Positions 34,501-47,849 of a stretch of DNA of 64,000 nucleotides are shown here, in pieces; positions within the stretch are counted from its first letter, which is position 1, and every line of letters begins with the position of its first letter. The DNA is from Blasia pusilla. Its lineage: Eukaryota; Marchantiophyta; Marchantiopsida; Blasiales. The translations under genes and the position numbers were made by a program. A model generated the notes under the pieces. It did no database searches. It worked only from the letters and a program-made list of their open reading frames with translations, and was not told the origin of the DNA. Location of the stretch: the NCBI GenBank assembly GCA_050084515.1, contig CM114271.1, positions 434,001-498,000 of the forward strand, written 5' to 3'.

Positions 34501-37500
34501 TTTCCCATAGATTCAAGATACAAAATTCATAAAGTAGATCAGATTTTGATGAGGTTTTTGCATCCCACATAAATTACTTTTATCGCTAAGATTTTGGTCA
34601 TAAAGTTTATTTAGGCCTATGCAATATGCTCGGAAGATGTTTCTTGAAGGAGATTATGCTCACACGATTAGATCTCTACATGCATGATGTTTTATGGCTC
34701 TCAATGGGAAACACTCCAATGAGGGAAATCAACCATGTTATGCCTTCAATCTCTAAACTTTTGAGCAAAATATAGAGGAGTGTATGAAATATGATGATAA
34801 TTCGTTGGTATTGGGGAGATTGTTGCCACAATTATAAACGCGAATTTGGTAGTTGAGAATTTTAGACGTGTTCGTTTAACATATCATCTTAAAAGATGAT
34901 ATGTTAAACGTGGGCACAATTAACTTTATCAACACTCTTGCTACATGGTCAAATTTTGATCTCATTATGATGAAGATTGTTCGTCTTTGATCATAAGTTT
35001 GCAACAACTGCCAACAAGGATAGGAGGAATATCTAGCCACTTTGAAGAGTGAGGTCTTTCCACAATATGTTATTTCTATAGAATATCATTAACTCCAAGT
35101 GCACCACTAAGCTCTATGGGTGATTTATTCAGCAAAGCAAGCCAAATATGTTTTTCCAATGATTGATCACAATAATGTAGGGGTAAAAACAACAATTGGC
35201 ACTAGCGTAGCGTGCCCTTTATTGTAGTTTTCTTGTTTCTACATATCATCATTGAGATCAAGTGAAGTACAAACATCTCGTTAAATTCTGCTAAAAAAGA
35301 AAGCCACATCTATTCTACAAATGATGGATCACAATAAGATAGATGACAGCGCAACGAGTGGCAATAATGCAGGTTGGCCAACGCTAAAAAATTGGTTGTT
35401 TCTACATATCACCATCGACATAAGTAAAGTACAAAGGTCTCTTTACAATCTGCTTACTAGTGTAGGTTGGGTAACATTATCGATCTATTGTTTCTACATA
35501 TCATCATTAACACCAAGGGTTTAAAGCGAAGGTCTTCATTTTAATCATTTGAAGTTTGCAAATAAGTTCATGTGAGACATGGATGTAATTTCATGAATAT
35601 GATGGACAAAAAAAGCAAGGAAAATTTTGAGTATGGACTTTAGGATAGGTTTGATTTTGCAAGTAAGTTAATTGAGGTTTTTAATTTTTGGATGTCAAAC
35701 TTCATACTTGATATTGTGTTATTGAGAGTGAGCATTGCTCCTAAGAATGAATGCATAAGTCCATCCAAGAATCCATGAGCTATTAAGAACTTATCATTTT
35801 ATTTCCTTTTGCATAAGTAAGAGAGGAAAAGGAAGATTGGGAGAAATAAATACATGCATAATCCCCTATATACGGATTGAATATAGTAAGGAGCAATTAG
35901 TTATCCCTTGAGGCATCATCAAACTCCTTTAATGAGTAAGGTGATTTCTTAGACACTCCTCCTTCCTCGACCAAGCTCATTCATAATCTAGCTTGGCAAT
36001 ACAACCCATCCTTTCTCTCTTCAATCTCCTCAATCTAGTAGCATGCTTCTTCTTCTATACAAATTTGTTGTATTCTATATTACGAATAGAGGGTTCTAAC
36101 TTTGATAAAATTTTCGCATGAAATCTAAACATGTTAATTGTCACCTTGATTTGATATCAAATTAATAAATGGATATTTCATGCTGATTTTTATATCAATC
36201 AACTTGCAATATCAATTATATGCATAAATGTTTTTACACAAAATATTCAATTCATAAATGATATCTTAAATACATGAAACAAATATTACATTTTGATTGA
36301 TATCAAAATATAATGATTCAACTCCAAGTTTTTTAATATAGGGCAACCTTCTTCAACTTTAACATAAAGTTATGGTAGTCAACTTTATGTGGCATGTCTT
36401 CATGATATACACTTCTAAAATTGGGCTTAGTTGTTGGCCCTCGAGCCATGTTTATGATGGTAGGAGATGGACTTGGAGTTGGATTGGAGCTTGTATCAAA
36501 TAGAGGTCTCGATGTCCTCCCCGTTCCTATGGGCTCTCAAGACAAAGAGGAACTTTGATCATCATGGACCTATTCAAATGTCTCTCATGCAATTATAGTG
36601 AATGTGGATCGTCATATGCTTGGCTTCAATCTCCACAATGCTCTTTCCCATCTTCCTTACTTGATGAGTCTACTTGGTAACATGGTTGGCTATCTTGAAT
36701 TTCAGTTGCTAGCAACTTCAATTGAAGCTGAAGTGCTCCAACCTCAATTATGAAGCTATTCATAAGAGATGGCATCGAAGTACTTGTCCTTGGTGCTTTA
36801 TGGAATTCACTATTTTCCAAAACCAAAGGAACAATATTTGGGCAATGCCCAAAGAGTGTATGCATATAATAAAAGAAGGGGCATTTTTTTGTTGAACTTT
36901 TGGTCCATGGTGATAGATGGAATGTTAGTATCTGTCGACCTTGCTTTGTAGCTATCTACAAGGCGATCAACTATCTTATGCAATATTAACCATATCAAGG
37001 AAGGAAAACCATCTCTTGAAATTGATTTAGACTCCGCACCAATGGCAATATTGGCCTTGCTTTGTCAAGAGCCACTGATAACATAGAAGTTCTCATGTTC
37101 TTCAAGATATTTGACAATCCGCTCACAATATTCGTAGAGTATAAAATATCTAGCTTCGTGATTACTTTAAACTGTAGACTAGGTTTGCAACTTCACTTAA
37201 TCTCCAATAATGACTTCACTACTCTCATTCTTACGAGTGGATGAGTTAGCATGTGACTCTAATCATGAAACCACATCTTGTTGAGCCTAATTGGGCATTC
37301 CTAATGGCTTGTATGTATGTAGAGGATCCACCTTGACTTGTTCTTTAGGCCAAATACTAGCAATTAGATCATATATATGGCTAGATGATGATGAGGTTTC
37401 CAAACAAATCTCAAGGAGAATGAGTTTTGTGTTTGTGTATTGCTTAGGTGCAAAAATATGGGCCAATCCTCATGCACTATCAAAGACACAATTTGGAAGG

Positions 37501-37522
37501 AGTTATCTTCGATAGTTTAAGC

Positions 37523-37525
<3 letters not shown>
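31581..37525. other. AT-rich stretch with no supported gene
   Basis: Nearly 6 kb of AT-rich DNA with short ORFs lacking motifs. Three loose copies of a TTTCTACATATCA(T/C)CAT phrase occur at about 35234, 35399 and 35491. A perfect palindrome lies at 34873-34910. It is probably old transposon-derived DNA, but no family can be named. Confidence 0.4.
34873..34910. repeat. Perfect palindrome, 18-bp arms, 2-bp spacer
   Basis: CGTTTAACATATCATCTT is followed by AA and its exact reverse complement. It lies in noncoding AT-rich DNA. No coding or terminator context is visible. Confidence 0.9.

Positions 37526-37566
<41 letters not shown>
37526..37566 (+). repeat. (TC)n microsatellite
   Basis: An uninterrupted TC dinucleotide run of about 41 bp. 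Confidence 0.97.
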
Positions 37567-37569
<3 letters not shown>

Positions 37570-38339
37570 AACTACATATGGAGAAATTTGCATGAGATGC
37601 CTTCCAAAATGTGCTCCAAGATAGACTCAAGCTCTAATACTCCACACCCTAAAATTTCATTATCTACCAATTTAAGTTGAGAATTTGGGGAGAGTCTCCC
37701 ACATGGAGAAGTTTCATGAGGGTCACGTCTCCAATGCACACCATCTTTGTCCCACAAAATGATCAACACTTCTATAGGGAGAAATATGACTTCACCCTAG
37801 TGGGGGATGGTTTATGGCACAAACTTGACTAGTATCTTGTTCCAAATCGAGTGAGCTCATGTAGTTTTGATTCCGTGGTGCCTACACCTCTACCATTGAA
37901 GAAATTTGCAAACAAAAGACTCATCCTCATCCAATTATAAACAATATTCGAATTCCTCAACCAATCAATAAGCATTCCATCTCATAGGTGCAATTGTTTG
38001 AATTTAAATTGAGGTTAAGGCGGAGCGTTTGCATGGGAGGATCAACATTCAAATACATTGTGAAGGAGTTTTTTTGTAGAGAGGGATCTTGTCTTACAAG
38101 TTCAACTAGCCATGGCTCTTGCTAGAATATGTGCACGCCAAGAATGAGCGTGGGCGTTGAGCTTTGCGCATTCCGCGCCTTTGCGGCCGAGAGGTGTCGA
38201 CAATCTTTGGGTTGAGTATTGCTTGCACTAGATGGGCAACCCTAATGACATGCCCTACCAACTTTCTTGATAAGGACGGAAAGAAGTTCCTCCACAAACA
38301 AGTACTTTAGGAGGTGCTTGGTTCATTCGTGGAAGAAGT

Positions 38340-38929
38340 CCATGCACCCAAGATCCTCCTCTCCCCAAAGGGGTGCGCCCCCTCTCTTCCTTTTCGGGGC
38401 CAAATGTGGTCTTTGGATACTCTTTGAGTCCACCTCTTTTGTTTTTCTGATTGGTTTTCCATCATGCATATTTATTGAGGTTCATCTTTCCCTCTCCCCA
38501 CAAGAGGTTGTTTATTCCCCTACTAGTCCCCTTAAAAAGCCAACCCTCTATCCCCATTACAATCTCCGCCGGATACAAGAACCGGGTGTTTTTTTCATGT
38601 TTGATGTTTCTGCCTGCAAGAATCAATCCCGCGACGCATAAAAGGTCTACTTGTTCTTTATCGCGACTATGACCGTACCTTTGGATACTTGATTCTTTGA
38701 GTCCCCCTCTTTTGCTTTTACAATGGATTTTCCATCATGCATATTTATTGAGGTTATTTATTCCCCTACTAGTCCCCCTAAAAAAGCCAACCCTCTAACC
38801 CCATTACAATCTCCGCCCGATACAAGAACCGGGTTTTTTTTTTTCCTTGTTTTATGTTTATGCCTACAAGAACCAATCCTACGACGTACTAAAGGTCTAC
38901 TTGTTCCTTACCGCGACTATGACTGTACC
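38340..38929 (+). mobile_element. Retroelement family A tail, tandemly duplicated
   Basis: The start (around 38380, TTTTCGGGGCCAAATGTGG, then TTTGAGTCC and CCATCATGC..TTTATTGA) resembles 47085-47200 and about 465-515. Two tandem units follow, 38412-38679 and 38680-38929, each running from TTTGGATAC to GACxGTACC. Their similarity is high apart from an internal deletion in the second. It sits about 0.9 kb upstream of the nucleolin start. Assignment to family A rests on the shared tail; there is no coding capacity. Confidence 0.55.
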
Positions 38930-39834
38930 GGCCGGTGGGGCTGACGCGGCAGCGTCCCGGACGAGCGGGAGCTCGAACTGGCGCGTGACGTGGACGCAGG
39001 TTCGCGTCCAGCTACTGCGAGGCCGCCGCGTGGTGCGGGAGAGCAATAGGTTGAATGAATGAATGAATTGACGCAGCCACCCACTCTCCCTCCCTCACAC
39101 ACACACACACGGAGCAGCGGCCGCCGCCGAGAGAACAAGTGCAGCAGCTTCAGACTCTCTCTTCCTTTTTAGGGTCGCTGCGAAGCGCATCGACCGCCCC
39201 CGCCCTCCCCTCTGCACACAAGAGAGCAAGAGGTACTGGAGACTACTGCAATTCGCTCGTAATTCACGCATTCCGCCTGCGGCAGTCTGCTGCTGCAAGC
39301 CGAGCGCGCGAGCTCGCACGTCCCGTGGCTGCACCGGCGAACTAGGTGTGTACGTGGTAGTGGGGACTGATACACATTTGTCTGTCTAGTGTGTGCGGTC
39401 GCGGAAGAAAACGACTGAGAAGCGGAGGGATTTTTGCGTTTGTGGTCGGGTTTAGGGTAGAGTCGCCGCAATTCACGCTGTACTGTTAGCAGCCGTCTGT
39501 GCTGAGTGGGCCGCCGGCGTTTTGGAATGGTGGCAGTCTGAGAGGAAATGGTTGGGGTTTGGGGTTGTAGGGGTTTTAGGGGTTTCAGCCGTCGCAGCAA
39601 CTGCGTGTTTGGTGCTCCTACCGCTGGGAATGAGGGTCTGAACTACTTTTCAGGGAACTTTGTTGTTTGTAGGTCGAGTGTGGAAGGACAGTGCCGTGAG
39701 TATACTTGGGGTTGCTGAAGTGGCGTAGAATTCTACGTCCTGTGGGAGTTATTGGAGTATCCGGTTGGATTCTCATTTCCAGTGATTTGGGCTGCAGGTT
39801 GGCGCATTTCTTCTCTGCGGTACGCGCGTGAGCC
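38930..39834 (+). promoter_or_regulatory. Promoter and 5' leader region of the nucleolin gene
   Basis: GC-rich, with a TGAA tetramer run (about 39053-39068) and a CA run (about 39097-39111). The sharp composition change at about 38930 marks the edge between transposon-derived DNA and the gene's own upstream region. Transcription start sites cannot be placed. Confidence 0.4.
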
Positions 39835-42800
39835 ATGGGCAAGTCTAAGAAGAAAACGGTGGAGGTGTGTTCGATCTCTCGGACTGTGTCTCAAAAAATG
39901 GCTCACGATTCTTTCACCGAATTTTGCTGAGTGTGACTGGTCTCTTGTAGAATGTCTGGCTGTCTTTGTGTTAACTGGCTTGTGTCGGGAGCTAGGATCG
40001 TAACGCTGGGCTCGTTGTGCGCGTAATCGTCTTCAGAACTATTTTGGTTAAGAGCTGGTGCAATAGTGCGAGCTTTCCCTAGAACTTCTTGTGGCTCGCC
40101 CATTACATCCACGGTCTATCATAAGTGTGGTCCAGCTGAAATCTTATTATTGGTTCTGTCATTGGTGAGCTCAGGTTGCTGCTCCCGTCGTAACGAAGGC
40201 GGTCCCCGAGAAGAAGGTAGGCAAGCGGGCTCTGGAAGAAGCAACGGACGCCCCTCCGCCTTCCAAGAAAATCAAGCAACAGAAGAAGGCACCTCCACCA
40301 CCGAAGGAAGAATCATCTGAAGAGTCTTCCTCCGATGAGGAGGAGGTAGGAATTGTCCATCGTTATCACTTTCGTCAGCCTCTCAGTAGATATTGCTCAT
40401 AATCACTCTAGGATTGAGTGATTATGTCTCCGCGTATAGACGAATGCGAATGCCCGCCCGTCAGATGCCGAGCTTACTTTGTTGCTTTGTGATTGTTTTC
40501 ATGACAACATTACCTACGTGTGTTTTGCAGGCGCCCAAGGTTGTGGCGAAGAAAGCTGCAGCCGCACCCAAAGCTGCCCCGAAGAAGCCGGTTGTAGAGG
40601 AGAGTAGTGAAGAAGAATCTTCTGATGAGGTATATCACCAAAGGATGCCCAGGTGTCATATGCAGACGGGGCCCGGCCTGCAGAATCTGTTCGCTGTGAT
40701 TAACATTCCTTGCATTCTTTGCAGGAAATGGAAGAAGCTGTGAAAGCAGTTCCAGTGAAGAACGGAAAGGCTGCTGCTGACAGCGATAGCGACGAAGAGG
40801 ACTCTGATGAAGATTCAGACGATGAGGTGACTTCATGATTTCCAGCATCCTCTAAGTTTTGCTGACGTGTACACTACACGAACGCCTATCGCTGAGTTTT
40901 TTGAATGCGGACGAAGTTAGTGCCATCGATTAAAGGGTATCTTACAGACAAGTGTCCCCGAAACTCCCAGATTCGATGGAGTCTGTTCTGATACACGGAT
41001 GCATTCCTTTTTCTCGCGACTTTGCCTTGTGCAGCCTGCTCCCAAAGTGGCAGCTAAGCCTGCTGCGAAGGCCCCTGCGAAGAAGGTAGAAGAGAGTGAC
41101 TCGGACGAGGATGACGAAGACGAGAGTGACGAGGAAGAGGAGGTACACAATTCGACGATGTCGGGACGCTCTTTTCTCTCTTTCTGAATCTAGAGATTAG
41201 ACTATTGACCGTGGATTGTGCTATCGCAGCCCGTGAAGGCCAAGGTCGCCAAGGCAGACAGCAGTGACGAAGAATCTGACGAAGAAGATTCGGACGAGGA
41301 TGAAGAGGTATTCTTATTACATTGGAATGATTTTTGCACACATATCTCTTAATGCATTACACATTTTCTAGATGGTGGTTCACTGAAGGTTATTATTTTA
41401 ATCTGTGAGTAAACTGCCCATGGAGTGCTTCCAGCCTGAGAAGCCAGCGGCCAAGCCTGTCGCCAAGGTCACCAAAGAGGACAGCGACGAGGAAGAAGAC
41501 GATGAAGATGAAAGCGAAGACGAGAAACCTCCAGTGAGTTACAGTGATATGAGCTTATCTTCGAACGTCTCCGATTTTCATAGAAGTTCTTATCCTTCGC
41601 TTGGAATCGGTCACAACTCTCAGCGGTAGATGTAGTGCATCTCTGAATTTTATGTCACTACTTCATTCATCGCCATTTTGTTTAGCCGTGGTAGATCAAC
41701 AGTGAGAGTTCGACTTGTAGTTGACCTGGTAGATTCTGTCAAGTGATTCTGTTTAGTGGAGTTACTAGTTTTCAATGACATTTGCATCCAGATACGTGTC
41801 TTTCCAGTCAGTCGATATTTACCGCAAGATGATATAACTTAAACCCCTCTCATGGTGCAGCCCAAAACTCCAGTGAAAGCAGCCGAAGCAGGTGGTGAAG
41901 GGAGCAAAACTATCTTCATAAAAAATTTGGCGTGGGCTGTAACGAATGACTCTCTGTAAGTCCGCGGGAATCTTGATGTGTTGCCGTTTATAGTGAACAA
42001 TTGATTCTCCTGCTTTTGCAAACCTTTCCAAACTGAACATGACGTGATCCCTGCAGGTATGAGTTCTTCAAGGATTGTGGTGAGGTTGTAGACGTGAGAA
42101 TCTCCCAGGATGATCAGGGAAGGTCTCGAGGATTTGGACACATCGAATTTGACTCAGCTGCCGCTGCAAAGAAGGTACTGGATCTTTCTGCTGTGTCTAC
42201 TTTGCCGTACCTGCAATGAGCACAACCTCGATATGAGACTCCCATATCAGATAGCTTCAATACATTGACAATACCGATTTCCAGCCCTAACCTATCAAAC
42301 GTGTGTAATCTATGTTTCGTGAGCGCAGGCTGTTGGCAAGAGTGGCAAGAGCCTTGAGGGGAGAGAGGTTTTCTGTGATATTGCGCATGAAAGGGGACCT
42401 CGAACTCCTGGAGGCACCCCTGGTAGACAAGACTTCAAGTCACCTGGGTACAAATTCCTTGACTCTACTGAACTCATTTCTCAGACATTCCGTGCTGCTG
42501 AAAGTTTTTGCGTCTTTTCATAACTGACCCTCTATTTCCTTGAATCTCTCAGAGCCAATGGAGCCGGTACTCCTAGAGCAGGTTCAGACAAAACTGCGTT
42601 TGTGAAGGGTTTTGACAAATTCCAGGATGAGGATTCGGTATGGTTCACCTTTACATTTGTGTACGAAGGTATCCATTAGCATTTTCTACAAATGAAGATG
42701 AGTTTCCTTTTTTTCTGAAGGTCTTTGGTTTCTTGTGTAGATCCGGAATGGCTTGACAGAGCACTTCAGTGACTGTGGAGATGTGATTAACGTCCGTATT

Positions 42801-43614
42801 CCTACTGACCGGGAGACAGGAGAAATTAAAGGGTAATCTTTCATTAAAGCTGAATGAGTCTCCTGATTTCTGAAGTAATTGAATGCTCCTTAGTTCCCCT
42901 GTTTATGAATTATATAATTCACCTAGCTTTGTCAGCCATGAATATGGACTATAAATCACCAAAACCATGTATCTCTTGTCCCGTGTGAACTTATCAACTA
43001 TTTGCCCCAGAAGAGTCTTTGAAGTTTGGTCCATACTTAACATCTACTTTCTGTCCACAGTTTTGCCTACGTGGAATTCAGTGACAAAGATTCATTCTCG
43101 AAGGCTCTTGAAATGGACGGGACAGACTTCAATGGCCGGAATATTGTTGTCAATGAGGCTGGTCAGCCTACACCAGGTGGTAGTGGTGGTGGTGGAAGAG
43201 GCTTTGGTGGGGGTCGAGGTGACCGAGGAGGCAGAGGTGGTAGAGGTGGAGGCTTTGGTGGCCGAGGGGGTTTTGGTGGCCGCGACGGTGGTATGTAGTT
43301 TTTAATCATTACATGTATCCCTTACAATGATTTTCACTTAAACCATCTGGGATAGACCCGACTTATTGTTTTATCGTTTGCAGGTAGAAGAGGAGGCCGA
43401 GGTGGTGGTCGAGGGGGTCCAGGTGGTGACCGAGGCAGGGGCGGAAGATCTAAAGTAAACCTTGCTGCTGCTGGGACAGGTACATTTTTGAAAATTTAAA
43501 CCTAGTTTTCTCTGGATTCTTCTAGAACTCTCATGGATATCTTTCACATATTCTCAGACTCTAAAATGTGTTTTTTGCCTTGCAGGAAAGAAGACAACTT
43601 TTGGAGATGATTAA
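39835..43614 (+). CDS. NUC1: Plant nucleolin: acidic/basic modules, two RRMs, RGG tail
   Basis: Nucleolin acts in the nucleolus in rDNA chromatin control and pre-rRNA processing. Exons: 39835-39864, 40175-40345, 40531-40629, 40725-40826, 41035-41142, 41230-41307, 41435-41533, 41861-41955, 42057-42174, 42329-42447, 42553-42637, 42741-42832, 43061-43290, 43384-43479, 43586-43614. The join is in frame, 516 aa. The N-terminus MGKSKKKTVE is typical. Residues 11-229 alternate Lys/Ala/Pro segments with Ser-Asp-Glu runs. RRM1 (about 246-320) has RNP2 IFIKNL and RNP1 RGFGHIEF. RRM2 (about 352-430) has AFVKGF and KGFAYVEF. A Gly/Arg-rich tail follows, ending TTFGDD. Two RRMs are the plant arrangement. 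The acidic exons 2-7 each begin and end in phase 0. Confidence 0.94.
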
Positions 43615-45499
43615 ATAAGATTATCAGAGTCCCACGCTCCTGCAATCCTTACTACTAACTTTCTTAGTATCTTCCCGCAAAGGTCACTTCAGGTACACTT
43701 TTGTTAGTGAGCTCTTCTTTTTAGTGCAGTAGAAAGTCATCAGCTTTGTACCTGGAGGCTACAGTGGGGATTTGACTATATAACAACGGATGCAATGTAG
43801 ATGTATGAGCCATAGGAATTCTCGAGCATAGATCGACTGACCTGTTGGAGTTTGTTTGACATGAGTAGATAAAATTTGGTCGGTTTAGACAAATCTACTC
43901 TGGCTTGTGGTACATTTCTGGCCGGATCATATCCCGTATGCTCAGCTGCAAAACCCCAATTGCCTTGAGTGAAGAGTATGACGTACCAATTTGGCATAAG
44001 CTGCTGCTGGTGAACCACACCCTTAACCTTGTAATTCTTTGGTTTGATAAAATTGGCCTCTTGCCTTGCTACAAGCGTTATATAATTTACCAGATGCTGG
44101 TAACGCACAGTAGAGACCGGCTCACGATTCTCTTGGAGTGAGGAATTATTTTTCAATACTTCAGCAGCTGGTGAAAGTTATGGGAGTGGATTAAACATTG
44201 TCCAATTCGAGTCCAATGTAGATGATGTAGAACAATCCATGAACGCAGTGGCGGAAACAAGGTGTGGGAAGTTTACATAACCGCCGCAGTTTTCAGTGTA
44301 ATCATAGACCTGTAAACCTGGAAAGGAGTGTAGAAGTCCAATTCAATCTAAATCTAGAAAGTAAGTGTGGAACTGTGACATTCTAACGATAGTTAATCTC
44401 CTAGAGCGCAAAATCACCCTGGTGAAATTATATGAAAATGAGTTCACCGCAAATTGTTGAAGAGTGTTGTCTAAACAGCCACGCGGTTCTCAATGTGGAA
44501 CTGCGCGCAAGTCCCCTCCAAAACGAATTCTCGATAAATGAATTGTATATCAGAAACAATAGATCAAAGATTACATCACAAAAGAAAGTACTCCAATTAA
44601 CATGCAAGTAAACATGCTGTAGATAAAATCATTTTTGCGAACGTATTTTAATTCTTGAAGTAATATTTAATAATATCATATTCTTTCATCTATTTCCATA
44701 GTCCGAAGCTACTTTCTCGAGGTCTTAACGGAAGCATTGCTAACGCGTAAGAAATTTACTAGTATGGAGGAGATGAGAATCTGAAACGTGAATACGACTT
44801 TAACACACCTCCATCACTTCCATCAAAGGTGGAAATTTGAAGGTAGGGAAAGTAAATGAGTCAGACTAAATCACTTTTAATCAACATTCAATTTGGGAGA
44901 CGTCGCCAACATTGTCTCTGTTTACTCCATTTGAACTCGATCTGCCTAGCTAAACTCTCATTTTCACACACCACCCATGATTTCTTCATTCAATTTTCTC
45001 CCCTAAACATGATATTAAGATAATGAATTGGAATATGCATATATAATTCAAAACTAATGAAACAAAACTCTTCCTGAAGTTGCAATATCGAACAAAGTTA
45101 AGTTAATGCAATAACGATCATAATTCGAACATGAAGTAACAAAACATTTACAAATCAGGATGAAAGAAAAAAGAGAAATTTTGTAGAAGAAATGATCTAC
45201 AACAAAATCATGTAAATCCGATGTTACGAACACATATAGCTCCTATGTTACATAAAATTAAATGATACACTGGCATTTGGCAGTACAAGCAGCTCTCCCA
45301 AATTCAATGGAAAAGCTCATTTTCTCTCTCTCTTTCATTCTTATCAACTTCTCTTGTAGAGACCCATGAGATATGATATGCCTTTGTTGTCGAATTCTTC
45401 ACTTTGCTTAGTAATTCAACACTCATGCAGTTGGTAAAGTCACACTATCGTTTTGTAACTTCATGAGGCTTTTCCGTCACACATGAGACCGCATCAACT
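43615..45499. other. 3' UTR of nucleolin and AT-rich intergenic DNA
   Basis: The first several hundred bases likely hold the 3' UTR. Beyond about 44200 the DNA is AT-rich with no ORF or repeat that I can assign. Confidence 0.4.
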
Positions 45500-47220
45500 T
45501 AGAGTTGCCAGGCCAGCTTGTTCGGGGACGATAGCCTCAGGGTAGAGGGATTTTCTTGATGTGTATCTCGAGTGTGGTTCTCTAAGTGGATGTGGAGAGC
45601 GCCTCAACTTAGTGTCATCGGGAGCTAACTTTTCAAAGTTGAGGGAACCAAGTCATCCCATTGCCTCATTCCTTTCGCACAAGCTTTCTATGAAGTCCCT
45701 TTGGTCCTCTATTTGCACCGTGATTGATTCGAGGAGGAGATCACAGTTTTGGAGTCTGTCATCAAGACTTATCAAGATGATCCTCTGAATGATGCATTAT
45801 TTGCTTTGGCCCATCACCGAGGGGTCTTTTTTACGGTGGAGGGTATTCTGGGTTGTATTTTCCCCTCGTTGGTAGATGATACTTAAATTGTTGGCCTAAG
45901 AGATCTTGTCGTCCTTGCATTTAAGCACAAAATTTTGTCCTGAATTTCGTGGCGGCGGCTCTTATTGAGAATCTACTCTGTATTGATGATCTGACAAGGG
46001 TTGATAATCCTCAAGTCGCCTATGGCATTCTCCCTTCTTGTTTTTCTTGTCAATCTCGTTATCACGCTAGAATTATTTAGATGTCTAATCACCTTTCTAC
46101 CTCTATAGATCCTCCAAGAGGAAGATCATACAAGTGTTTGGGGGATTTTCTTAATTAGTTTCTTCTGGTCAACCTGGGCTCCAATCTTCATTAATGGAAG
46201 CCCACTTTGAGGAAGTATTTAGAGATACTATATCAAATGGAGATATTGGCATGGAGGCTTAAGCCTTTATTTGCTCTTGCTTTGTAAAGGGGAAACGCTC
46301 ATGGGCGGGGGGCTCGCTCTCTCATTTCGGCTTTTTGTAACGCATCACTTACCTATACAACAACAATGTGGTTCCAACTGGGCCTCCCTAAATAATTAGT
46401 GGTTAGTTCAACAGAGTGTAAGTATTGCTAGAGTCAGGATCCATTTAGTGTGCATTTAGCATGTTGTCTAGTTGGGGATGAGAGGACTGCCACTCATGAT
46501 GATATGCAGGATATCATGTTCATTATTGCTAGTAAGAATGACTTCCATATATGTAGAGAGAGATAGGCACTACTCCATACGGGATTTCCTTATTCGTGTT
46601 GATCTTTATATGATGTGAGACGGTAAGGTGGTGGCGGCATATATCATAGTGAAGGATCCTACAAGGGAGGTTGTGCGAGCCCAAGGTGGTGGCACAAGGG
46701 AGATTACTATAAGGAGCGGTGGTGGTGGCTGAAATCTTGAATAAGATTCATCTTTATAGTCGACTTTATGATGGATATCGATTCATCCCTGTAGCCATAG
46801 GGATGTATTGGGCTATGAGGGTGAGGTTTGACGTGATGCTTTCAAATTACGCTCATCTTCTCGAGTCGAGAAATGGGTTGTCCTTAGCCATTTCGATTCT
46901 TTACTATAGGCAACGAGTCTACATAGTTGTGTAGTCTACCCTGGCTAATGGGCTTTTGTGGAAGGGTCATGTTTTGCTAGACATGGGGGCTAGAGAGGCC
47001 ACTTGGAGGTAATCATGTCTCTCAAGGTGTTGCTGGTATTGGCGATGTTGTTGGTGAGTTTAGCTGGTAGGGAGGATGCCCCGTTTCCTTCTTTCGGGCC
47101 GATTATGGCCTTCACGTAATCGACTCTTCGAGTCCTCCTCTTTTATACTCCTCATGGGTTTGCCATCATGCTCTTTATTGATCTTTTCCTTTCCTATCAT
47201 GTCTTTAAGGAATCAAGTCA
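45500..47220 (+). mobile_element. Decayed LINE-like retroelement, C-terminal part of the RT ORF (family A)
   Basis: Conceptual reading with many stops and shifts recovers an ordered set of segments. A DPFSVHLACCLVGDERTATH stretch near 46440-46500 is followed by DDMQDIMF and resembles the CCHC-like region downstream of LINE RTs. Then comes DPTREVV (about 46655). An open segment at 46719-46934 includes YDGYRFIPVAIGMYWAM. The last 570 bp are homologous to 1-510. The internal homology is seen directly; the RT-tail identity is by resemblance and should be checked with a profile search. Confidence 0.55.
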
Positions 47221-47849
47221 AACCTCTCTTTATCTTGTTAGGAGACTCCCATACCTATGGGTCGTCATAGGCAGGGATGTCGCTAGGAGGGTGGATTGGA
47301 GTTGAGTGTGAGATTGGATGCCTTGTTGCATAAGCGGTGTGTGAAGATTCGATATTTCCTATACTTGCATAACCAAGACCATAGTAGATATTGGAAAGCT
47401 TGGGCCCATGTCTTGCATTCATCAATGAGGCAACTCATGTGATGGGTAATGATGGTATTCTCGAGATTAGATTGCTCAAGTTTAAGGCTATCAATATACT
47501 TGAGTTGTGTTGCTTGTGCATCAATATGCTTAACATGTTGGGTAACATCATCATTGGAGATGCCTCATATATCATTCCGGATCATGTTGGCAAAGTCGAG
47601 GTAGGATTTTGTCACGTGAATGTGTTAATATTATAAAGAATCTTTTAGTGAGATGGCCCATTACAAAAAGGTGTTTCAACTTATACTTGTTCCTCATATT
47701 GGGGTTATGTAACTTCTTCACCATGAGGCTTATAAAAAGTTGGAAGTTTATTTACTAGAATTGGGGGATATTGATCATAATTTTTTCTTATTCCAACAAC
47801 ATCCATGGGTTGTAAGTTCATATTTTGATGTACTGGTCAAAGAATAACG
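47221..47849. other. Unassigned AT-rich stretch between two transposon relics
   Basis: An open frame at 47391-47636 (+) has no recognisable motif. It may belong to either neighbouring relic. Confidence 0.3.

Noticed and set aside
36626-37515. Possible second transposase on the minus strand
   Set aside because: Fragments look coding-like but no transposase signature could be placed with confidence.
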